Of a DNA stretch of 64,000 nucleotides, positions 1 to 10,439 are shown piece by piece (positions within the stretch are counted from its first letter, which is position 1; the number at the start of each line of letters is the position of its first letter). The notes below the pieces were generated by a model, which worked only from the letters and a program-made list of their open reading frames with translations, was not told where the DNA came from and ran no database searches. The DNA is taken from contig NW_027475143.1 in NCBI RefSeq assembly GCF_051020985.1, positions 124,001-188,000 of the forward strand, written 5' to 3'. A program made the position numbers and the translations under genes. This DNA comes from Nomia melanderi. Lineage: Eukaryota > Arthropoda > Insecta > Hymenoptera > Halictidae.

Positions 1-79
1 CTATTAGAGATAGCGCAATAAATCAAAGTGCATTGTCTGTAGGAGGCCCTGGCGCATGAATCTGTGCAGCGGGAACCAC

Positions 80-100
80 CTCGGACCACCAGGGTCCGAG
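80..100. other. Dyad 1: 8-bp inverted repeat in the G+C-rich half
   Basis: CTCGGACC (80-87), a 5-nt spacer ACCAG (88-92) and GGTCCGAG (93-100) form a perfect 8-bp inverted repeat that could extrude as a hairpin. In the commonest monomer version the right arm is GGGCCGAG, leaving a single mismatch in the stem. Other versions (GGTGCCGAG, GGCGCCGAG, GGACCGAG) also keep the outer CTCGG/CCGAG pairing. Monomers with ATCGGCAGAG or ATCGCCAGAG on the right lose it. Whether the structure forms is inference. Confidence 0.7.
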
Positions 101-146
101 AAAGTCACAGTCTCATGGGGCCGGACACTCAGGGTCAGGGGAAAAT

Positions 147-168
147 CCAATATATATCTGGTGATATC
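147..168 (+). other. A+T-rich core with CCAAT, TATATAT and EcoRV site
   Basis: CCAAT (147-151) overlaps TATATAT (151-157), followed by CTGGT and the GATATC palindrome (163-168). This is among the most constant parts of the monomer. Exceptions are few, such as TACATATCTGG near 17.3, 18.5 and 19.56 kb and TATAAATCTGG near 16.77 and 17.99 kb. It resembles a CCAAT plus TATA pair, but nothing downstream looks like a gene. The practical consequence is that EcoRV should cut almost every monomer. Monomers with GATATGTCGGG, GATATTTTCGGG or GACATCTCGC lose the site. Confidence 0.55.
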
Positions 169-172
169 TCGG

Positions 173-191
173 GTGCTATTAGAGATAGCGC
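173..191 (+). other. Dyad 2: 7-bp stem, 5-nt loop in the A+T-rich half
   Basis: GTGCTAT (173-179), loop TAGAG (180-184) and ATAGCGC (185-191) pair over 7 positions, one of them a G-U wobble if the + strand is transcribed. The common variants with ACAG or ACCG in place of AGAG fall in the loop or loop edge and keep the GCTAT/ATAGC stem. A separate monomer class with TTAGATACAGCGC breaks the inner pairs and keeps only GCT/AGC. The stem is retained in most monomers. That could reflect array homogenisation rather than selection. Confidence 0.6.
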
Positions 192-197
192 AATAAA

Positions 198-217
198 CCA
201 AAGTGAATTATCTGCAG
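198..217 (+). repeat. Dimorphic box, type 1 (reference copy)
   Basis: Four linked sites distinguish two forms of this segment. Type 1, seen here, has C198, A206, A210 and C215 (CCAAAGTGAATTATCTGCAG). Type 2, for example at 373-392, has T, C, G and T at the same positions (TCAAAGTGCATTGTCTGTAG). Only type 1 carries the PstI site. A type 2 subform with GTCCGTAGG is usually followed by GCGCACGAATCTG and is common from 27 kb rightward. Mixed forms occur, for example CCAAAGTGCATTGTCTGTAG near 546-565 and CCAAAGTGCATTATCTGCAG near 43,222. Confidence 0.8.
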
Positions 218-2448
218 GAGGCCCTGGCGCATGAAACAGTGCAACGGGAACGACCTCGGACTACCAGGCGCCGAGAAAACCACAGTCTCATGGGGCCGGA
301 CACTCAGGGTCAGGGGAAAATCCAATATATATCTGGTGATATCTCGGGTGCTATTAGAGATAGAGCAATAAATCAAAGTGCATTGTCTGTAGGAGGCCCT
401 GGCGCATGAATCTGTGCTGCGGGAACGACCTCGGACTAACATCGGCAGAGAAAACCACAGTCTCATGGGGTCGGACACTCAGGGTCAGGGAAAAATCCAA
501 TATATATCTGGTGATATCTCGGGTGCTATTAGAGATAGCGCAATAAACCAAAGTGCATTGTCTGTAGGAGGCCCTGGCGCATGAATCTGAGCAGCGGGAA
601 CGACCTCGGACCACCAGGGGCCGAGAAAACCACCGTCTCATGGGGCCGGACACTCAGGGTCAGGGAAAAATGCAATATATATCTGGTGATATGTCGGGTG
701 CTATTACAGATAGCGCAATAAATCAAAGTGCATTGTCTGGAGGAGGCACTGGCGCATGAATCTGGGCAGCGGGAACGACCTCGGACCACCAGGGGCCGAG
801 AAAACCACAGTCTCATGGGGCCGGACACTCAGGGTCAGGGGAAAATCCAATATATATCTGGTGATATCTCGGGTGCTATTAGATACAGCGCAATAAACCA
901 AAGTGAATTATCTGCAGGAGGCCCTGGCGCATGAATCTGGGCAGCGGGAACGACCTCGGACCACCAGGGGCCGAGAAAACCACAGTCAAATGGGGCCGGA
1001 CACTCAGTGTCAGCGAAAATCCAATATATATCTGGTGATATCTCGGGTGCTATTAGATACAGCGCAATAAACCAAAGTGAGATATCTGCAGGAGGTCCTG
1101 GCGCATGCATCTGTGCAGCGGGAACGACCTAGGACCACCAGGGGCCGAGAAAACCACCGTCTCATGGGGCCGGACACTCAGGGTCAGGGAAAAATCCAAT
1201 ATATATCTGGTGATATCTCGGGTGCTATTAGAGATAGCGCAATAAACCAAAGTGAGTAATCTGCAGGAGGCCCTGGCGCCTGAATCTGTGCAGCGGGAAC
1301 GACCTCGGACCACCAGGGGCCGAAAAAACCACCGTCAAGGGGGCCGGACACTCAGGGTCAGGGGAAAATCCAATATATATCTGGTGATATCTCGGCTGCT
1401 ATTACCGATAGCGCATTAAATTAAAGTGAATTATCTGCAGCAGGCCCTGGTGCATGAATCTGTGCAACGGGAACGACCTCGGACCACCAGGGGCCGAGAA
1501 AACCACAGTCTCATGGGGCCGGACACTCAGGGTCAGGGTAAAATCCAATATATATCTGGTGATATCTCGGGTGCTATTAGAGATAACGAAATAAATCAAA
1601 GTGCATTGTCTGTAGGAGGCCCTGGCGCATGAATCTGTGCAGCGGGAACGACCTCGGACCACCATCGGCAGAGAAAACCACAGTCTCATGGGGTCGGACA
1701 CTCAGGGTCAGGGAAAAATCCAATATATATCTGGTGATATCTCGGGTGCTATTAGAGATAGCGCAATAAACCAAAGTGAGTAATCTGCAGGAGGCCCTGG
1801 CGCCTGAATCTGTGCAGCAGGAACGACCTCGGACCACCAGGGGCCGAAAAAACCACCGTCTCAGGGGGCCGGACACTCAGGGTCAGGGGAAAATCCAATA
1901 TATATCTGGTGATATCTCGGCTGCTATTACCGATAGCGCAATAAATTAAAGTGAATTATCTGCAGCAGGCCCTGACGCATGAATCTGTGCAGCGGGAACG
2001 ACCTCGGACCACCAGGTGCCGAGAAAACCACAGTCTCATGGGGCCGGACACTTAGGGTCAGGGGAAAATCCAATATATATCTGGTGATATCTCGGGTGCT
2101 ATTAGAGATAGCGCAATAAACCAAAGTGAATTATCTGCAGGAGGCCTTGGCGCATGAATCTGTGCAACGGGAACGTCCTCGGACCACCAGGGGCCGAGTA
2201 AACCACAGTCTCATGGGGCCGGACACTCAGGGTCAGGGTAAAATCCAATATATATCTGGTGATATCTCTGGTGCTATTACAGATAGCGCAATAAATCAAA
2301 GTGCATTGTCCGTAGGAGGCCCTGGCGCACGAATCTGTGCAGCGGGAACGACCTCGGACCACCAGGGGCCGAGAAAACCACCGTCTCATGGGGCCGGACA
2401 CTCAGGGTCAGGGGAAAATCCAATATATATCTGGTGATATCTCGGGTG

Positions 2449-4546
2449 CTATTAGAGATAGCGCAATAAATCAAAGTGCATTGTCTGTAGGAGGCCCTGG
2501 CGCATGAATCTGTGCAGCGGGAACCACCTCGGACCACCAGGGTCCGAGAAAGTCACAGTCTCATGGGGCCGGACACTCAGGGTCAGGGGAAAATCCAATA
2601 TATATCTGGTGATATCTCGGGTGCTATTAGAGATAGCGCAATAAACCAAAGTGAATTATCTGCAGGAGGCCCTGGCGCATGAAACAGTGCAACGGGAACG
2701 ACCTCGGACTACCAGGCGCCGAGAAAACCACAGTCTCATGGGGCCGGACACTCAGGGTCAGGGGAAAATCCAATATATATCTGGTGATATCTCGGGTGCT
2801 ATTAGAGATAGCGCAATAAATCAAAGTGCATTGTCTGTAGGAGGCCCTGGCGCATGAATCTGTGCTGCGGGAACGACCTCGGACTAACATCGGCAGAGAA
2901 AACCACAGTCTCATGGGGTCGGACACTCAGGGTCAGGGAAAAATCCAATATATATCTGGTGATATCTCGGGTGCTATTAGAGATAGCGCAATAAACCAAA
3001 GTGAATTATCTGCAGGAGGCCCTGGCGCATGAATCTGGGCAGCGGGAACGACCTCGGACCACCAGGGGCCGAGAAAACCACAGTCAAATGGGGCCGGACA
3101 CTCAGTGTCAGCGAAAATCCAATATATATCTGGTGATATCTCGGGTGCTATTAGATACAGCGCAATAAACCAAAGTGAGATATCTGCAGGAGGTCCTGGC
3201 GCATGCATCTGTGCAGCGGGAACGACCTAGGACCACCAGGGGCCGAGAAAACCACCGTCTCATGGGGCCGGACACTCAGGGTCAGGGAAAAATCCAATAT
3301 ATATCTGGTGATATCTCGGGTGCTATTAGAGATAGCGCAATAAACCAAAGTGAGTAATCTGCAGGAGGCCCTGGCGCCTGAATCTGTGCAGCGGGAACGA
3401 CCTCGGACCACCAGGGGCCGAAAAAACCACCGTCAAGGGGGCCGGACACTCAGGGTCAGGGGAAAATCCAATATATATCTGGTGATATCTCGGCTGCTAT
3501 TACCGATAGCGCATTAAATTAAAGTGAATTATCTGCAGCAGGCCCTGGTGCATGAATCTGTGCAACGGGAACGACCTCGGACCACCAGGGGCCGAGAAAA
3601 CCACAGTCTCATGGGGCCGGACACTCAGGGTCAGGGTAAAATCCAATATATATCTGGTGATATCTCGGGTGCTATTAGAGATAACGAAATAAATCAAAGT
3701 GCATTGTCTGTAGGAGGCCCTGGCGCATGAATCTGTGCAGCGGGAACGACCTCGGACCACCATCGGCAGAGAAAACCACAGTCTCATGGGGTCGGACACT
3801 CAGGGTCAGGGAAAAATCCAATATATATCTGGTGATATCTCGGGTGCTATTAGAGATAGCGCAATAAACCAAAGTGAGTAATCTGCAGGAGGCCCTGGCG
3901 CCTGAATCTGTGCAGCAGGAACGACCTCGGACCACCAGGGGCCGAAAAAACCACCGTCTCAGGGGGCCGGACACTCAGGGTCAGGGGAAAATCCAATATA
4001 TATCTGGTGATATCTCGGCTGCTATTACCGATAGCGCAATAAATTAAAGTGAATTATCTGCAGCAGGCCCTGACGCATGAATCTGTGCAGCGGGAACGAC
4101 CTCGGACCACCAGGTGCCGAGAAAACCACAGTCTCATGGGGCCGGACACTTAGGGTCAGGGGAAAATCCAATATATATCTGGTGATATCTCGGGTGCTAT
4201 TAGAGATAGCGCAATAAACCAAAGTGAATTATCTGCAGGAGGCCTTGGCGCATGAATCTGTGCAACGGGAACGTCCTCGGACCACCAGGGGCCGAGTAAA
4301 CCACAGTCTCATGGGGCCGGACACTCAGGGTCAGGGTAAAATCCAATATATATCTGGTGATATCTCTGGTGCTATTACAGATAGCGCAATAAATCAAAGT
4401 GCATTGTCCGTAGGAGGCCCTGGCGCACGAATCTGTGCAGCGGGAACGACCTCGGACCACCAGGGGCCGAGAAAACCACCGTCTCATGGGGCCGGACACT
4501 CAGGGTCAGGGGAAAATCCAATATATATCTGGTGATATCTCGGGTG
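2449..4546 (+). repeat. HOR unit 2: 12 monomers, 2,098 bp, two monomers deleted
   Basis: Same monomer order as unit 1 but lacking the equivalents of 556-905, exactly two monomers. The offset changes from 2,448 to 2,098 within a short shared stretch around 2,984-3,003 (GCGCAATAAACCAAAGTG), where the deletion joint must lie. Both 174-bp monomers are kept, which explains the length of 12 x 175 minus 2. Confidence 0.9.
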
Positions 4547-6330
4547 CTATTAGAGATAGCGCAATAAATCAAAGTGCATTGTCTGTAGGAGGCCCTGGCG
4601 CATGAATCTGTGCAGCGGGAACCACCTCGGACCACCAGGGTCCGAGAAAGTCACAGTCTCATGGGGCCGGACACTCAGGGTCAGGGGAAAATCCAATATA
4701 TATCTGGTGATATCTCGGGTGCTATTAGAGATAGCGCAATAAACCAAAGTGAATTATCTGCAGGAGGCCCTGGCGCATGAAACAGTGCAACGGGAACGAC
4801 CTCGGACTACCAGGCGCCGAGAAAACCACAGTCTCATGGGGCCGGACACTCAGGGTCAGGGGAAAATCCAATATATATCTGGTGATATCTCGGGTGCTAT
4901 TAGAGATAGCGCAATAAATCAAAGTGCATTGTCTGTAGGAGGCCCTGGCGCATGAATCTGTGCTGCGGGAACGACCTCGGACTAACATCGGCAGAGAAAA
5001 CCACAGTCTCATGGGGTCGGACACTCAGGGTCAGGGAAAAATCCAATATATATCTGGTGATATCTCGGGTGCTATTAGAGATAGCGCAATAAACCAAAGT
5101 GCATTGTCTGTAGGAGGCCCTGGCGCATGAATCTGAGCAGTGGGAACGACCTCGGACCACCAGGGGCCGAGAAAACCACCGTCTCATGGGGCCGGACACT
5201 CAGGGTCAGGGAAAAATGCAATATATATCTGGTGATATGTCGGGTGCTATTACAGATAGCGCAATAAATCAAAGTGCATTGTCTGGAGGAGGCACTGGCG
5301 CATGAATCTGGGCAGCGGGAACGACCTCGGACCACCAGGGGCCGAGAAAACCACAGTCTCATGGGGCCGGACACTCAGGGTCAGGGGAAAATCCAATATA
5401 TATCTGGTGATATCTCGGGTGCTATTAGATACAGCGCAATAAACCAAAGTGAATTATCTGCAGGAGGCCCTGGCGCATGAATCTGTGCAGCGGGAACGAC
5501 CTCGGACCACCAGGGGCCGAGAAAACCACAGTCTCATGGGGCCGGACACTCAGGGTCAGGGGAAAATCCAATATATATCTGGTGATATCTCGGGTGCTAT
5601 TAGATACAGCGCAATAAACCAAAGTGAATTATCTGCAGGAGGTCCTGGCGCATGCATCTGTGCAGCGGGAACGACCTAGGACCACCAGGGGCCGAGAAAA
5701 CCACCGTCTCATGGGGCCGGACACTCAGGGTCAGGGAAAAATCCAATATATATCTGGTGATATCTCGGGTGCTATTAGAGATAGCGCAATAAACCAAAGT
5801 GAGTAATCTGCAGGAGGCCCTGGCGCCTGAATCTGTGCAGCGGGAACGACCTCGGACCACCAGGGGCCGAAAAAACCACCGTCAAGGGGGCCGGACACTC
5901 AGGGTCAGGGGAAAATCCAATATATATCTGGTGATATCTCGGCTGCTATTACCGATAGCGCATTAAATTAAAGTGAATTATCTGCAGGAGGTCCTGGCGC
6001 ATGCATCTGTGCAGCGGGAACGACCTAGGACCACCAGGGGCCGAGAAAACCACCGTCTCATGGGGCCGGACACTCAGGGTCAGGGAAAAATCCAATATAT
6101 ATCTGGTGATATCTCGGGTGCTATTAGAGATAGCGCAATAAACCAAAGTGAGTAATCTGCAGGAGGCCCTGGCGCCTGAATCTGTGCAGCGGGAACGACC
6201 TCGGACCACCAGGGGCCGAAAAAACCACCGTCAAGGGGGCCGGACACTCAGGGTCAGGGGAAAATCCAATATATATCTGGTGATATCTCGGCTGCTATTA
6301 CCGATAGCGCATTAAATTAAAGTGAATTAT
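4547..6330 (+). repeat. HOR unit 3: partial, rearranged
   Basis: Positions 4,547 to about 5,455 follow unit 1 at offset 4,546, including the two monomers missing from unit 2. The sixth monomer is a full-length 175-bp form with CAGTCTCATGG instead of the 174-bp CAAATGG form. A two-monomer segment is then duplicated (see 5,624-6,321). After about 6.5 kb the order no longer follows the unit, so the HOR ends here in degraded form. Confidence 0.8.
5624..6321 (+). repeat. Tandem duplication of a 349-bp dimer
   Basis: 5,624-5,972 and 5,973-6,321 read as the same sequence: a GCATGCATCTG/CCTAGG monomer followed by a GCCTGAATCTG/GTCAAGGGGG monomer. The step is 349 rather than 350 because the second monomer lacks one base. 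The left flanks differ (TTAGATACAGCGC against TTACCGATAGCGC), which fixes the unit boundaries. Units 1 and 2 carry this dimer once. Confidence 0.88.
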
Positions 6331-6841
6331 CTGCAGCAGGCCCTGGCGCATGAATCTGTGCAACGGGAACGACCTCGGACCACCAGGGGCCGAGAAAACC
6401 ACAGTCTCATGGGGCCGGACACTCAGGGTCAGGGTAAAATCCAATATATATCTGGTGATATCTCGGGTGCTATTAGAGATAACGAAATAAATCAAAGTGC
6501 ATTGTCTGTAGGAGGCCCTGGCGCATCAATCTGTGCAGCGGGAACGACCTCGGACCACCATCGGCAGAGAAAACCACAGTCTCATGGGGTCGGACACTCA
6601 GGGTCAGGGAAAAATCCAATATATATCTGGTGATATCTCGGGTGCTATTACAGATAGCGCAATAAGTCAAAGTGCATTGTCTGTAGGAGGCCCTGGCGCA
6701 CGAATCTGTGCAGCGGGAACGACCTCGGACCACCAGGGGCCGAGAAAACCACCGTCTCATGGGGCCGGACACTCAGGGTCAGTGAAAAATCCAATATATA
6801 TCTGGTGATATCTCGGGTGATATTAGAGATAGCGCAATAAA

Positions 6842-8626
6842 CCAAAGTGCATTGTCTGGAGGAGGCCCTGGCGCATGTATCTGGGCAGCGGGAACGACCT
6901 CGGACCACCAGGGGCCGAGAAAACCACAGTCTCATGGGGCCGGACACTCAGGGTCAGGGGAAAATCCAATATATATCTGGTGATATCTCGGGTGCTATTA
7001 GATACAGCGCAATAAACCAAAGTGCATTATCTGCAGGAGGAAAGCGCATGCATCTGTGCAGCGGGAACGACCTAGGACCACCAGGGGCCGAGAAAACCAC
7101 CGTCTCATGGGGCCGGACACTCAGGGTCAGGGAAAAATCCAATATATATCTGGTGATATCTCGGGTGCTATTAGAGATAGCGCAATAAACCAAAGTGAGT
7201 TATCTGCAGGAGGCCCTGGCGCCTGAATCTGTGCAGCGGGAACAACCTCGGACCACCAGGGGCCGAAAAAACCACCGTCTCATGGGGCCGGACACTCAGG
7301 GTCAGGGGAAAATCCAATATATATCTGGTGATATCTCGAGAGCTATTAGAGATAGCGCAATAAACCAAAGTGAATTATCTGCAGGAGGCCCTGGCGCATG
7401 AATCTGTGCAGCGGGAACGACCTCGGTCCACCAGGGGCCGAGAAAACCACAGTCAAATGGGGCTGGACACTCAGGGTGAGGGAAATATCCAATATATATC
7501 TGGTGATATCTCGGGTGCTATTACAGAAAGCGCAATAAATCAAAGTGCATTGTCTGCAGGAGGAAAGCGCATGCATCTGTGCAGCGGGAACGACCTAGGA
7601 CCACCAGGGGCCGAGAAAACCACCGTCTCATGGGGCCGGACACTCAGGGTCAGGGAAAAATCCAATATATATCTGGTGATATCTCGGGTGCTATTAGAGA
7701 TAGCGCAATAAACCAAAGTGAGTTATCTGCAGGAGGCCCTGGCGCATGAATCTGGGCAGCGGGAACGACCTCGGACCACCAGGGGCCGAGAAGACCACCG
7801 TCTCATGGGGCCGGCCACTCAGGGTCAGGGGAAAATCCAATATATATCTGGTGATATGTCGAGAGCTATTAGAGATAGCGCAATAAATCAAAGTGCATTG
7901 TCTGTAGGAGGCCCTGGCGCATGAATCTGATTAGCGGGAACGACCTCGGACCACCAGGGACCGAGAAAACCACCGTCTCATGGGGCCGGACACTCAGGGT
8001 CAGGGAAAAATGCAATATATATCTGGTGATATGTAGGGTGCTATTACAGATAGCGCAATAAATCAAAGTGCATTGTCTGGAGGAGGCCCTGGCGCATGTA
8101 TCTGGGCAGCGGGAACGACCTCGGACCACCAGGGGCCGAGAAAACCACAGTCTCATGGGGCCGGACACTCAGGGTCAGGCGAAAATCCAATATATATCTG
8201 GTGATATCTCGGGTCCTATTAGATACAGCGCAATAAACCAAAGTGCATTATCTGCAGGAGGAAAGCGCATGCATCTGTGCAGCGGGAACGACCTAGGACC
8301 ACCAGGGGCCGAGAAAACCACCGTCTCATGGGGCCGGACACTCAGGGTGAGGGAAAAATCCAATATATATCTGGTGATATCTCGGGTGCTATTAGAGATA
8401 GCGCAATAAACCAAAGTGAGTTATCTGCAGGAGGCCCTGGCGCCTGAATCTGTGCAGCGGGAACAACCTCGGACCACCAGGGGCCGAAAAAACCACCGTC
8501 TCATGGGGCCGGACACTCAGGGTCAGGGGAAAATCCAATATATATCTGGTGATATCTCGAGAGCTATTAGAGATAGCGCAATAAACCAAAGTGAATTATC
8601 TGCAGGAGGCCCTGGCGCATGAATCT
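6842..8626 (+). repeat. 7-monomer offset duplication with 173-bp monomers
   Basis: About 6,842-7,405 matches about 8,063-8,626 at offset 1,221 (7 x 175 minus 4). The region holds three copies of a monomer boundary in which GGAGGCCCTGGCGC is replaced by GGAGGAAAGCGC, a net loss of 2 bp (near 7,037, 7,558 and 8,258). The first two also recur at offset 523. These are the only 2-bp length variants of this type noticed in the window. Confidence 0.8.
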
Positions 8627-10439
8627 GGGCAGCGGGAACGACCTCGGACCACCAGGGGCCGAGAAAACCACAGTCAAATGGGGCCGGACACTCAGGGTCA
8701 GGGAAAATCCAATATATATCTGGTGATATCTCGGGTGCTATTAGAGATAGCGCAATAAACCAAAGTGCATTGTCTGTAGGAGGCCCTGGCGCATGAATCT
8801 GAGCAGCAGGAACGACCTCGGACCACCAGGGGCCGAGAAAACCACCGTCTCATGGGGCCGGACACTCAGGGTCAGGGAAAAATGCAATATATATCTGGTG
8901 ATATGTCGGGTGCTATTACAGATAGCGCAATAAATCAAAGTGCATTGTCTGGAGGAGGCACTGGCGCATGAATCTGGGCAGCGGGAACGACCTCGGACCA
9001 CCAGGGGCCGAGAAAACCACAGTCTCATGGGGCCGGACACTCAGGGTCAGGGTAAAATCCAATATATATCTGGTGATATCTCGGGTGCTATTACAGATAA
9101 CGGAATAAATCAAAGTGCATTGTCTGTAGGAGGCCCTGGCGCACGAATCTGTGCAGCGGGAACGACCTCGGACCACCAGGGGCCGAGAAAACCACCGTCT
9201 CATGGGGCCGGACACTCAGGGTCAGTGAAAAATCCAATATATATGTGGTGATATCTCGGGTGCTATTAGAGATAGCGCAATAAACCAAAGTGCATTATCT
9301 GCAGGAGGCCCTGGCGCATGAATCTGTGCAGCGGGAACGACCTCGGTCCACCAGGGGCCGAGAAAACCGCAGTCTCATGGGGCCGGACACTCAGGGTCAG
9401 GGCAAAATCCAATATATATCTGGTGATATCTCGGGTGCTATTAGAGATAGCGCAATAAACCAAAGTGAATTATCTGCAGGAGGCCCTGGCGCATGAATCT
9501 GTGCAACGGGAACGACCTCGGACCACCAGGGGCCGAGAAAACCACAGTCTCATGGGGCCGGACACTCAGGGACAGGGGAAAATCCAATATATATCTGGTG
9601 ATATCTCGGGTGCTATTAGAGATAGCGCAATAAATCAAAGTGCATTGTCTGTAGGAGGCCCTGGCGCATGAATCTGTGCAGCGGGAACCACCTCGGACCA
9701 CCAGGGTCCGAGAAAGTCACAGTCTCATGGGGCCGGACACTCAGGGTCAGGGGAAAATCCAATATATATCTGGTGATATCTCGGCTGCTATTACCGATAG
9801 CGCATTAAATTAAAGTGAATTATCTGCAGGAGGCCCTGGCGCATGAAACAGTGCAACGGGAACGACCTCGGACCACCAGGCGCCGAGAAAACCACAGTCT
9901 CATGGGGCCGGACACTCAGGGTCAGGGGAAAATCCAATATATATCTGGTGATATCTCGGGTGCTATTAGAGATAGCGCAATAAATCAAAGTGCATTGTCT
10001 GTAGGAGGCCCTGGCGCATGAATCTGTGCAGCGGGAACGACCTCGGACCAACATCGGCAGAGAAAACCACAGTCTCATGGGGTCGGACACTCAGGGTCAG
10101 GGAAAAATCCAATATATATCTGGTGATATCTCGGGTACTATTAGAGATAGCGCAGTAAACCAAAGTGAATTATCTGCAGGAGGCACTGGCGCATGAATCT
10201 GAGCAGCGGGAACATCCTCGGACCTCCAGGGGCCGAGACAACCACCGTCTCATGGGGCCGGACACTCAGGGTCAGGGTAAAATCCAATATATATCTGGTG
10301 ATATCTCGGGTGCTATTACAGATAGCGAAATAAATCAAAGTGCATTGTCTGTAGGAGGCCCTGGCGCATGAATCTGTGCAGCGGGAACGACCTCGGACCA
10401 CCATCGCCAGAGAAAACCACAGTCTCATGGGGTCGGACA

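Larger units (their letters stand above)
58..232 (+). repeat. Reference satellite monomer (175 bp)
   Basis: This monomer is used to describe internal layout, taking GAATCTG as the arbitrary first base. Positions 58-143 are G+C-rich (about 65% in the consensus). Positions 144-210 are A+T-rich. Positions 211-232 are G+C-rich again. Internal marks are the first dyad (80-100), the CCAAT/TATATAT core (147-157), EcoRV GATATC (163-168), the second dyad (173-191), the dimorphic box (198-215) and PstI CTGCAG (212-217). This copy carries the GGTCC variant of the first dyad. Other monomers differ at a limited set of recurrent sites, for example GCATGAATCTG, GCACGAATCTG, GCCTGAATCTG, GCATGAAACAG or GCATGCATCTG at the monomer start. 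Confidence 0.95.
1..2448 (+). repeat. HOR unit 1: 14 monomers, 2,448 bp
   Basis: The window opens inside a higher-order repeat whose next copy begins at 2,449. Fourteen monomers can be told apart by variant sites (A to N in order). Two are 174 bp: one with CAGTCAAATGG and GTCAGCGAAAATCC (one base lost near 1,014) and one with GTCAAGGGGGCC (one base lost near 1,333). The first about 550 bases match unit 2 at offset 2,448 and the part from 906 on matches at offset 2,098, with very few substitutions (for example GATAGAGCAATA here near 360-371 against GATAGCGCAATA in unit 2). Confidence 0.9.

Noticed and set aside
147..157. CCAAT plus TATATAT as a promoter in each monomer
   Set aside because: The two motifs overlap, no gene follows, and short A+T-rich words are expected in the A+T-rich half. 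Satellite transcription cannot be judged from sequence alone.
218..233. AGGAGG nine bases before ATG in many monomers, followed by a 46-codon frame
   Set aside because: It resembles a bacterial ribosome binding site, but a 64-kb homogeneous satellite is not bacterial. The ATG is changed to ACG or CTG in large monomer classes, and the frame is broken by indels in others.
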